Assembly: GCA_963989385.1 (NCBI GenBank)
Contig: OZ022508.1
Location: forward strand, 52,429,087-52,493,086
DNA from: Ctena decussata
Taxonomy: Eukaryota > Mollusca > Bivalvia > Lucinida > Lucinidae
Reading direction: 5' to 3'
Length of the DNA stretch: 64,000 nucleotides
The notes beneath the pieces were generated by a model. That model ran no database searches. It was not told the origin of the DNA and was given only the letters and a program-made list of their open reading frames with translations. Position numbers and translations under genes: made by a program. The stretch's first letter is position 1. Each line of letters opens with the position of its first letter. This document shows, piece by piece, positions 31,495 to 41,600 of this stretch.

Positions 31495-32100
31495 CACAGG
31501 ACACGGTCCGTGGCAACACCCCAAACCACCCCCAAAACATCCCAAACCACCCCAAACCACTTTCATACCACCCCAAACCAGCCTCCCTTGATAAAAACTA
31601 GAACCCCACCCCCTCCCCCACCAAGACACCAACATTTCAGGTCAATTGGCGAGTATTAGTTTTTTCCTCCCCTCCACCCCTTCATTCTTGAATGAACGTG
31701 CCACTGCGCAAGGGGTGGGGTTCTAGTTTGTATCCAGGGTGGCTGGTTTGGAGTGGTATAAATGGTCGTCCCCTCCTCCCCCGCCCCGCCCCATCTTGCG
31801 TGACATACATAAACGTACAAAATAATTTACTTTAATATACTGAGATTATCAATTTTTCGTTAATATTTAAGCCCGAAGTTATTAAAAGAGATACATACAT
31901 ACATATCGTGGGTAAACACTTATAAAAGTGTTCTTTTTATTTTGAATCTATATAAATACTGTTTGGGATGGGTGGGAGCGGTGTTGGTGTATGTGTGGAG
32001 GGGACATGGGGGGTGATGTGAATCTGGGAAGGCTGGTTTGGGGTGGTTTGGTAGAGGTTTGGGGTGGTTTGGGGTGTTTCCACGGACCCCACAGGACAGG
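31495..32100. mobile_element. Large palindromic element with CCCCAAACCACC arms
   Basis: The left arm 'ggtccgtggcaacacccc' and right arm 'ggggtgtttccacggacc' are inverses. Both arms carry repeated CCCAAACCACC / GGTGGTTTGGGG. A second symmetric pair lies inside (about 31571 and 31740). No reading frame. Confidence 0.55.
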
Positions 32101-32152
32101 CATATAAAAAGAATGAGGACTTAATGAGTATACTCCATCTAGTAAGTTGACA

Positions 32153-32314
32153 GGGGCGGATCCAGGAATTTTGGATAGGGGGTTCAAATTAGCTTAGGGG
32201 GTTCGATATGTGCAGTTTGACCATTTTTTTGCCTGAAATTCCCCATGAAAATAAGATAATTATGGCTGAGAAGGGGGTTCGTTTGAACCCCCGGAACCCC
32301 CTCTGGATCCGCCA
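32153..32314. mobile_element. MITE with CAGGGGCGGATCCAG ends
   Basis: Left CAGGGGCGGATCCAG and right CTGGATCCGCCACTG are near inverses, with GGGGGTTC/GAACCCCC behind them. GTTGA flanks both tips, a candidate 5-bp target duplication. A CAG-type end would suit a hAT-like family; this is inference. Confidence 0.55.
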
Positions 32315-32561
32315 CTGGTTGAGTGAAATCTATTCTTTCAAAATACAGTCCCCAGTCCCCCACCCCTCTCCCCTGCATTCATCGACACATCTGCATTCTC
32401 ACCCTCCCTGCAGCAAAGCTCCCCTAGAAGTCCTCTTTCCTGAGGACTTTAAGGATACATGTCGCAAGTTCCTTGATTTCTTCCACACCCACAAAATGTG
32501 ATACTTTCAGGACATCTTTAGCTCAGAAAATAACCAGAAGTCGAACAGTGCAATATCTGGC

Positions 32562-32742
32562 GAGTGCAGAGTATGTGGGATGTTGTGTTCTTGCTTTACA
32601 TCCACAGTAAACAGCTATGGTCATGTCGGGACGGTCAGTTAACCTAACCACACTATTCCTGGGCAGGCTTAGACCGCCTAAGCTGTTAACCACACTTTCG
32701 CCAGTAACTGACAATTGCCCTTCTTGAATCAGCGGAAGGAAA
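32562..32742 (-). mobile_element. SINE body without tRNA head, reverse
   Basis: The inverse of 37290-37480: 'acagtaaacagctatggtca', 'cctgggcaggcttagac' and 'cttcttgaatcagcgg' all match. The copy stops where the tRNA-like head would begin, directly beside the LINE fragment. Confidence 0.75.
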
Positions 32743-32747
32743 AACGA

Positions 32748-33290
32748 ATGTATGTGGCCTGGACCTCTCTGGACTTCGAGAAAGCTTTTGACACTCCCCC
32801 TCATGAATTACTTAAATGTAAGCTATACGGCTATGGTATTGGTGGGAAGACTGAAATGGATAGATTCTTTTCTCTGTTACAGGTATTGGTGGGAAGACTG
32901 AAATGGATAGATTCATTTCTCTGCTTCAGGTATTGGTGGGAAGACTGAAATGGATAGATTCTTTTCTCTTGTTACAGGCAGCAGCGTGTGGTGGTAAATG
33001 GAGTTAAGTCGGATTGGGCCCCGGTTTTGACGGGTGTCCCCCAGGGCACCGTGCTTGGACCATTGCTGTTCTCGTTATTATTTAACGGTATAACAGAAAA
33101 TATTGACTCCGAATTAAGACTCTTTGCTGACGACTGTGTTTGCTATCGTGAAATCAGAGATATTGAAGACACTTTGAAACTTCAGGAGGATATAGATCAT
33201 TTAGGTTGTTGGGCAAGGAGTTGGGGCATGAGATTTCAAATGTTAAATGCAATATAATGCAAATTACAAGGAAACGGTAAATGCTGAAGA
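32748..33290 (+). pseudogene. Broken LINE reverse transcriptase (Jockey/CR1-like)
   Basis: Two pieces of an RT domain: SLDFEKAFDTPPHELL (motif A region) and VVNGVKSDWAPVLTGV, PQGTVLGPLLF, LRLFADDCV (catalytic [F/Y]ADD box), then WARSWGMRF. After 33240 a frame change is needed to read NIMQITRKR, a further LINE motif. Between the two pieces a ~47-bp stretch (GGTATTGGTGGGAAGACTGA) is present three times at about 32836-32980, and an indel puts 'KWIDSF' out of frame. The N-terminal endonuclease and the 3' tail are missing. It is a dead fragment; the family assignment rests on motif style only. Confidence 0.85.
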
Positions 33291-33463
33291 GTACATTGGG
33301 CACCAACTTCATAGCACATGCTCAAATATCAAGTTAGATGTTTCTCCCTTCTCACCGACTCCCTTGGAGTGATTGTGTTGGGTAACTACTAGTTCAGATA
33401 AAAGTAGGGCAAGGGCAAACTGTGCTTGCAGTAGGTGCTGGCAGGGATATGTTTCAACATTTT

Positions 33464-34842
33464 TATCCCCCGACCGAAAGGTTCGGGGGATATAGCGATG
33501 AGCCTGGCGTCCGTCCGTCCGTCTGTCCGTCCGTCCGTCCGTCCGTAAACACTTTCTTGTCCGCTCTATATCTTGAATACCCTTTGGAATATTTTCATGA
33601 TACTTCACAGTTATGTAGAACAGGTCATGATGATGTGTCGCGTACAAGAATGGTAACTCTTGCTATTGTACTTTTTGAATTATCTCCCCTTTGGTGATTT
33701 TTTGGCAGATTCGTGTCCGCTCTGTAACTTGAATACCCTTTGGAATATTTTCATGATACTTCACAGAAATGTAGAACAGGTCATGACGATGTGTCGCGAA
33801 CAAGAATGACAACTCTTGCTTTCTTACTTTTTGAGTTATTTTCCCTTGATAGTTTTAGGTGTGATTTTTTGGCAGATTCGTGTCCGCTCTATAACTAGAA
33901 TACCCTTTGGAATATTCTCATGATACTTCACAGATATGTAGAACAGGTCATGACGGTGTGTCTCGAACAAGAATGACAACTCTTGCTTTCTTGCTTTTTG
34001 AGTTATTTCCCCTTGATCATTTTAGGTAACTTGAATACCTTTTGGAATATTTTCATGATTCTTCACAGATATGTAGAACAGGCCATGATGATGTGTCGCA
34101 AACAAGAATGACAACTCTTGCTTTCTTACTTTTGGAGTTATTTCCCTTTGATGATTTTAAGTGTCCGCTCCATAGCTTGAATACCTTTTGAAATATTTTC
34201 ATGATACTTCACAGATATGCAGAACAGGTCATGACAATTTGTCTCATACATGAATGATAACTCTTGCTTTTAGACCTAGTGAATTATTTCCCTTTGGTAG
34301 TTTGAGCTGCTGTTTGAGTCTCTGCTCCGTAACTTTATAACCCTGGCCAGCTCCAGAATTTGAATAACCGTGAACCTTTTAGAATATTGATGATCATGCT
34401 GTGATATCTTATCCTAACTCTCTCTTACCCCTCCACATTCCCGTGCCCCCTCCCGCACCCCCCCCCCCTCTCCCTCCCAAAAAAAAAAATTTTTTTTTTC
34501 CAGATTTGGATTCTTTGTCCAAATTCACTTACTAGAGAGCTCAAAATTAGGTTTGTAGGGCTTGTACTTTAGAAGTTATTCACACATTTTGAAAGTTGAA
34601 TGTATCGTATGCTATACATTTGTGTATATGGTGGCTGTTTGAGATAGTACCTCTTTTTAGCAGTCAAGCATACTGTTTTAGTCTGAGTGTTAGATAATCA
34701 TGCATCTGTTAACAGTTAATGTCAATCAGAAGAATAAAAGAACGACAATATATTACTACTATGTGTTTTGAAGTGCACCCTTTTTACCAAGGCCCATGGG
34801 GGTCTTCGGTCGGGGGATTTGCCATCTCCTCTGATGGCTATT
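33464..34842 (+). mobile_element. Tandem-array element (ATCCCCCGACCGAA family), copy 1
   Basis: The 5' hairpin ATCCCCCGACCGAAAGG / TTCGGGGGAT is followed by (GTCC)n. Units of ~165 bp ('ataccctttggaatattttc', 'gtagaacaggtcatga') follow. The 3' end has CTTCGGTCGGGGGAT, the inverse of the start, then the hairpin GCCATCTCCTCTGATGGC and TATT in place of CTAG. The internal C/A/T homopolymer stretch (about 34450-34500) is shared with copy 2. Confidence 0.78.
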
Positions 34843-34921
34843 TTCTCTCTTCACTATCCTATCTCTTCTTTCTCCTTTTTTTTATTTTTATTTATTTTTT
34901 TAAATTCTATCCCTACCTTTT

Positions 34922-36138
34922 TATCCCCCGACCGAAAGGTTCGGGGGATATAGCGATGAGCCTGGCGTCCGTCCGTCCGTCCGTAAACATTTTCTTGTCC
35001 GGTCCATATCTTGAATACCGTTTGGAATATTTTCATAATACTTCACAGTTATGTAGAACAGGTCATGACGATGTGTCGCGTGCAAGAATGGTAACTCTTG
35101 CTTTTGTAATTTTTGAGTTATCTCCCCTTTGGTGAATTTTTGGCAGATTCGTGTCCGCTCTGTAACTTGAATACCCTTTGGAATATTTTCATGATACTTC
35201 ACAGATATGTAGAACAGGTCATGATGATGTGTCGCGAACAAGAATGACAACTCTTGCTTTCTTACTTTTTGAGTTATTTCCCCTTGATGGTTTTAGGTGT
35301 AATTTCGTGTCAGCTCTATAACTTGAATGCCTTTTGAAATATTTTCATGATACTTCACAGATATGTAGAACAGGTCATGACGATGTGTCGCGAACAAGAA
35401 TGACAACTCTTGCTTTCTTACTTTCTGAGTTATTTCCCCTTGATAGTTTTAGGTGTAATTTCGTGTCCGCTCCATAACTTGAATACCCTTTGGAATATTT
35501 TCATGATACTTCATAGTTACGTAGAACAGGTCATGCTGATGTGTCGCGAACAAGAATGACAACTCTTGCTTTCTAAGTTTTTGAGTTATTTCCCCTTCAT
35601 TGTTTTAGGTGTGATTTCGTGTCCGCTCCATAACATGAATACCCTTTGAAATATTTTTATGATACTTCACAGGTATTGAGATCAGATCATGACAGTTTGT
35701 CTCATACAAGAATGACAACTCTTGCTTTCATACTTTTCCGAGTCCCCCCCCCCCCTCCCCCCAACAATTTTTTTTTTTTTTTTTTTTTTTTCAGATTTGG
35801 ATTGTTTGTCCAAATTCACTTACTAGAGAGCTCAAAATTAGATTTGTAGGGCTTGTACTTTAGAAGTTATTCACACATTTTGAATGTTGAATGTATCATA
35901 TGCAATACATTGTCTACATGGTTGCTATTTGAGATTTTACCTCTTTTTAGCAATCTGGCATACTGTTTCGGACTGAGTGTTAGATAATCATGCATCTGTT
36001 AAACAGATATTGTCAATAAGGAGCATAAAAGAATGACAGTATACTATTACTATTTATATGTGTTTTGAAGGGCACTGTGTTTACCAAAGCGCAAGGGGCC
36101 TTCGGTCGGGGGATTTGCCATCTCCTCTGATGGCTATT
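34922..36138 (+). mobile_element. Tandem-array element (ATCCCCCGACCGAA family), copy 2
   Basis: Same 5' hairpin, units, 'agatttggattgtttgtcca' segment and 3' hairpin GCCATCTCCTCTGATGGC (36117-36134) as the copy at 33464, in the same orientation and only about 80 bases apart. Confidence 0.78.
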
Positions 36139-36139
36139 T

Positions 36140-37205
36140 TTGCAGAAGGGCAATGGAAAGTGTTTACTGTTTGGAACATCGTGAAGCTACACAAAATGAA
36201 CAGAGTAACATAAGCTTTCAAGTTGCGATCAAGACAATGGTCAAAACTTGACTTAAATTGACATAATAAGTCTTACTGTGACCTTGAAACAAAGGTCAAG
36301 GTCACCAGAATTTAATCAACAGTTTGCACTCTCCCAACGGTGAACCCATGTTAGTTTGGTAAGAAGTCATCCATTGATTCTAGAGATATGGCAGAATATA
36401 TTGAATTCAAAGTACCAAAATTAATGAAAACTGACAATGTCTCTAAAAGAAATTGTGCAAACATAAGATTTTACTTTAAAAGGTAGAAAGTCACCAAAGA
36501 CATTACTTTAACTTATAAAAGAAAGTATTTATGAATGCCATTAAATTTGAAGGAGAAATACAGCTTATAATATGACTCCCCTGGTTCATGCTGATTTACC
36601 CCACCCACTTTAACAACCCCATTATTCCAAAAGTAGCGCTTACGGAGCTTAACCACTATTGATTCAGTATAGCGGACACCTATATGCTAATCATCAGCTG
36701 AAAATAAAACACTTTGCTCTTGGGCAGAAAAAGGGCCTTATGGTCACCGGGCTGTTACCGGTTCCACGTATATTTTTTCTCTCGATAACTTGATTGGGTT
36801 ATTTGGAGTAACTTGGATGCCTCTATTATAATAGACAACTAGATTCTTTCGCATATTTTCGTATGTCTTTGATTACTTTGGGAGTCGTCAATGGCCCAGC
36901 ATTCATGCTAGAATAAGAAGTAATTCCAGTGATAAAGTCTTTACTTGCTTCATAATCACTCTACCAGTTGATGGGTTTTCACAAACTCATTTTCAAAGTG
37001 CCAGAGAACTTGAAACAGTAATCGGATTTTCACCCAAATCGCATGACTGCACCACTGACACAACCACGTTCTGATGAGCATGACCAAATTTTCAAGGTCA
37101 CAAGAAAAGTTAGAATGTTAAATTTCCAATCGGAAAAAAAAAACAAAAAAAAAAAACAAAACAAAAAAAAAAAACAAGAACCAAATAACTCGAGCCAGCT
37201 GATAA
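36140..37205. other. Intergenic, no feature recognised
   Basis: Unique-looking sequence with one 'tgaccttgaaacaaaggtca' motif and A-rich runs at 37134-37175. No coding motif. Confidence 0.45.
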
Positions 37206-37212
37206 TTTTTTT

Positions 37213-37475
37213 AGCCGGGCCGCGTAGCGCAGTCGGTAGGGCGCCTGACTTATAAGCCAGAGGTCCTGTGTTAGATACACAGTCCGGCCAGTTACTTTCA
37301 TTTCTCCTTCCGCTGATTCAAGAAGAGCAGTTGTCAGTTACTGGTGAAAGCATGTACACTTAGTAGTGGTTAACCGCTTAGGAGGTCTAAGCCTGCCCAG
37401 GAATAGTGTAGTTAGGTTAACTGACTGTCCCGACATGACCATAGCTGTTTACTGTGGACGTTAAACAATAACACA
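37213..37475 (+). mobile_element. tRNA-derived SINE, full copy
   Basis: The tRNA-like head (GCCGGGCCGCGTAGCGCAGT...) pairs its first 7 bases with GTCCGGC at 37282-37288 and carries 'ctgacttataagccag' as a pseudo-anticodon arm. The T-arm reads CTGTGTTAGATACACAG with a degenerate B box. The body 'ggaggtctaagcctgcccag' and 'tgaccatagctgtttactgt' matches the reverse copy at 32562. An A-rich tail (acaacaacaaaaaa) follows. Confidence 0.75.
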
Positions 37476-37489
37476 ACAACAAAAAATAC

Positions 37490-38500
37490 TTCTGGCTGTA
37501 GCATCACCAAAGGAGCTGGTTATGTTTCGGTGACCGTAACCGTATTTTAGAGTGCTTAGAATGTTGTATTTCCTAAAATAAGTTATCTTAAGAATTTACC
37601 AAACTTTTATTAAAAAAAAGAAAAAAAAGAAAGACAAATGAGGCTTCAGCTCGAGCAGTCAGAGGTGAACTTATCACGTTTTCAAGGTCAAAGGAAGACT
37701 GTTCATTGCACCTCTTTTGGTTTAAAGATATTTATTGTTTCTCAATTACAACTAACATAACAGACTTTTGATCGAATTAGTAGATTCCCTAATTAGAAGG
37801 GACCAATGAGTTCCTTTGGATGATCATGAATAGATGTAGGTGATTTCTCTTTGCAGAGTCAACACCACAATATTGCAAGTTTTTGAGAAAATGGCGGGGA
37901 ATGCGTCTGTGGGGTACAATTTCTTTTATTAAAACATGTTTCTAGTTATTTTAAGAGCACAGATGAGTGAATCAGGCCCTGTTCGATACACCTAAAAAAG
38001 AAACATGTTGTAATGTTTACAATCTAAAAAGAAACATGTTATAATGTTTACAATCGAAAAAAAAATAGCATCTTGTCATTTCAGCAAACAAACAAGCATG
38101 CGATCATTCTGACTCATCATTGATCTGTTAATCCTATAACGTACACACTAATAAATTGATACAAACATTAAATATTGAAATATCGTCGGCGAATCACACC
38201 TACAGAATCGACTTTTCACTTGCGACAGGTGGTGCGGATTCCAGTTATTTCCCTTCGATATTGATCTAGAGATGAAAAGAGAAAAATACTTATATTATTG
38301 ATATATTATCAGTAAAGCAGATCACTGTAATTGCATATCCCTGTAATTGCATATCATTACTGTGTCAAAAGTGTATGACAGTGTCAGTGGAATAAATATC
38401 AAATGTCCATTTGGATTTTTTTCATCTTTATAAGAAAACTAAAGACAGAATATGGAAAAATAAGCCATGTATCATTATTTTCGAAAGAGGATTACAGAAA
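37490..38500. other. Region upstream of the KIAA1549-like gene
   Basis: A possible 3' end of a tandem-array-type element lies at about 37915-37942 (hairpin-like TTTTATTAAAA, then TTTCTAGTT), without a visible 5' end. A 25-base direct repeat 'gaaacatgttgtaatgttta' sits at 38000 and 38031. No promoter motif can be supported. Confidence 0.4.
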
Positions 38501-38573
38501 CTGACGTTGAGTGGGCTCAGACATTCCAATGCAAATGCCAGTTTTCAGTCATAGATCCAACTGTGTATTTAGA

Positions 38574-38664
38574 ATGAAGTTGGAAGTAATTTTATGGATA
38601 CACATTTTTCTGTCACTTTCACGTCTTTCAACATGTGCCAATCAAAATTCAATTCTTGGCGGAG
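38574..38664 (+). CDS. KIAA1549: KIAA1549-like exon 1: signal peptide
   Basis: ATG at 38574 begins MKLEVILWIHIFLSLSRLST, a typical signal peptide, then CANQNSILGG and donor GGAG|GTAAGC (phase 1). In-frame ATGs lie 45 and 51 bases upstream, but the hydrophobic core argues for 38574. The phase matches the big exon at 47589 (G+GT = Gly). The link over an 8.9-kb intron is inference from phase and topology. Confidence 0.7.
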
Positions 38665-41600
38665 GTAAGCATTTGCACCATGAAACTTCTAAAATCTGGG
38701 ACACCTAAAATAGCTACCGTATTTGTCAGTTTGGTTTTACAATAATGCATCTAAAAGCTGCAGACTGAATGGCAAACAGCGTAGACACGGATTAGACTGC
38801 TCAAAATACAAAAGTGCAAGTCTGAAAACATGTTTTAGCAAATTAAGAAACGACGATTTCTGTTTATTTATTCCGTCGTTTCTTGGGGTTTGAGAAATCA
38901 GTCATATGATATATGTCAATATATTACTGTTGAATATGTGCATCATGTGCATTTTGTCCACTCGACTGAACTTGTAAAATCCATTATATGCCACATTTAC
39001 ATGTTTTGCCGTGATGTTTTGCATGTGCGCAGTTGTGCAGTAGTAAACTTGCTAGCAAACTGCTATGTAGACACTCTACATTGATAGCAAAAGTAAATTC
39101 CTGCACAAATCTTCAATTTTTGCATTATTATCATTATATTATACCTCTCTTAAAATTAGAGGAACACTAAAATTGCGATTCTGTGAATTGACATTAACGT
39201 CGCCAAATACGTTAGACGTTCAGTTGTTTAGGATAAAACCGTTTTCTGTCATCTAGAGACAGTGAATCGTTGCATGGACACAAACACAGAATTAGACCCT
39301 TGATCTGCAGTCCGTTTATTTAAAGCTACGTCAGAATCAGACTTCAACGTCACAGTTGAAATAAAAATTGTGTTAACTTTTTTCATTTCTTGTACGGATT
39401 TTAAGATAAAATTGGTACAATTTCATCCTTTCAAATTCAAATTGGTTTACGCTTTCTATGTCTTTCTGAAAGTCGACCTCTGTCCTTTCTAGAACAAGCT
39501 TTAGCATTTCCAGTTATTCAACAGCCCCATTGCTTTACCAAAATGGAAAGGAAACAATATTTGATCCGTTTATGGTGTGAATCGGCGGTTTCCCAAACAT
39601 GTCTGTGTTCTAACAACAATAACAAGCTATCAACCGTCAAGTTTCTATTTTTGCAGAGTATCGCCATCAAGTACTTTTCCGCAATATTGAAGTGATTATT
39701 AGAAATATTAAGCACTATCTTGGAGCATGAAATATGTAGACTTTTATTTAAGATTGCCCTACTGCAGCGGGTGCCCTAGATATTGAAAGAGGTGTATTTA
39801 TAAATAGTTCATGAATGAAAAGAACGTGCTTTATTTAAAATTTAATCATTTTTCTTCAGAGTTTTCTATTCAAAGTACCTTGTCATTTTACAAAAATCTA
39901 TATGATATTTAAATACTCAAATTAAGTAAACATGTGAACGTTATTTACAATCTTTATAAAAGATAAATGGTGATTTGAAGGTATTGTTATCTCTATGTAA
40001 TTCTTTGACGTAAAACTAAAATCTTTCTCCTTTTAAAATGGGTCAGACTGCCTATAATTTATCGAAGCAGTATATAGCGTTTTTCGAAATCTGCTGATCA
40101 CGACCCATGGTCCTTTGAAGTCACTGAACTCTTAAGAGTTCCAACTCTAAAATTTTGGATTATACTCATACAACTCTCACTTTTCTCTACAAGCCTGAGA
40201 TCTTTCGACCGAATCCTATACCATGCATTCTGTACATTGTATTATATCAAATAAATACTGTTTGAACCAACTCTCACTATTGCTTCCTTTGACTTTCATG
40301 GAAAACAGTGACGAGGTCTATGATGTTAAAATTAACAGCCGAAACTAACTGGCATAGTCCCTTATACCCCAATTCCACTGGACGGCGCTTCTGCTTTGGA
40401 CAGTTTCCTGAAAGTATATCATTTAGCGCTTCAGTGTCATAGAAATCTTTTGTTTTGTCATTATGTGAGACGCACACTCATTTGACCTATTCCGGTGGAT
40501 TCACCTATTCCGGTGTATCCTGTTTCTTTCTCTGCAACGAAACAAGCTATTTAGGTAATTACTTTCAATATTCATTTGTCAAACCCACATATAAGTAAGG
40601 ATCTCATTTATCAATCAAAGATACGGAAAATTGAATTTAAAAGTGACAGGTAACGCATATTTAACAAGAAAAATGACAGATGTTTTCAGGCCAACTGTGA
40701 AAATAGGGTCGGGCAATATTTGTGTAAACAATTATGTCGTAAACCTATATGTCTGCCGATTGCTCATTTTATTAGCTATCTAAACCGATTAATATCAAAA
40801 TGAAATAAAGGATTATTGAAATTTTAATTTATTAGCTCATTTAGCCTATTCCGGCGGATAGTATATTTGGGTAATGTCTCTAAGTTCTGAAATCCATATT
40901 AGTGCTGCTTTCTCGTCATGCAATTTGAATATATAAGTAAAACTCCATAAGGCTTTTTTATCATAGAATCCTGGATAAAAATATCAAACATTGTACTTAC
41001 GGGCACTGAACCACCGAAATAGTTTTTCAGCGAAGCCGTGAGTATAGTAAGATGTTTTAAATAATCAGTTATGTCAAATAGATATTTGTTTGCATAAAAT
41101 CATCTTTCATCGAGCTAGTAATAATCCGACAGTTTACTTTTGGGGCGCCTCCCGGTGGTTCTTTCGATGTATTGTAATAAATATACAGATCCACCGGAAT
41201 AGAAGGAGGTGCGTCGAAATAGGATAAAAGACAACGTCTGGTTGTCGTCAGATTTGCCTATCTTCCTCAAATAGTTTGTGAACCTAAACAAAGTGCCTTA
41301 AACAAGAGGCTTTTATTTATTTACTGACACAAATAAATTAAAAAATGACAGTGTATTTAGACTGTAGCGCACGGTCGACCGAAACGTGCGTCGGAATAGG
41401 TCAAATGACTGTACTTATAAAACCACGTTACCCGTCGGAATAGGTCAAATGACTGTACTTATAAAACCACGTTACCCACTTGGAGAACGTCGTTACGAGA
41501 ATTGAAACAGAACAGAACAGATTAGATAGAATACGGAAGATGAGGAGAAAAATTGTTAGATGTGTGCAGCATGATCTATATATATCAAGGGCCACTAGCG

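Noticed and set aside
34719..35135. 138-residue + strand frame
   Set aside because: It crosses the ends of two mobile elements and T-rich sequence. The translation only follows the repeats.
37213..37288. A functional tRNA gene
   Set aside because: The acceptor stem pairs, but the anticodon arm is irregular (16 bases, no proper 7-base loop), the B box is degenerate, and a SINE body follows.
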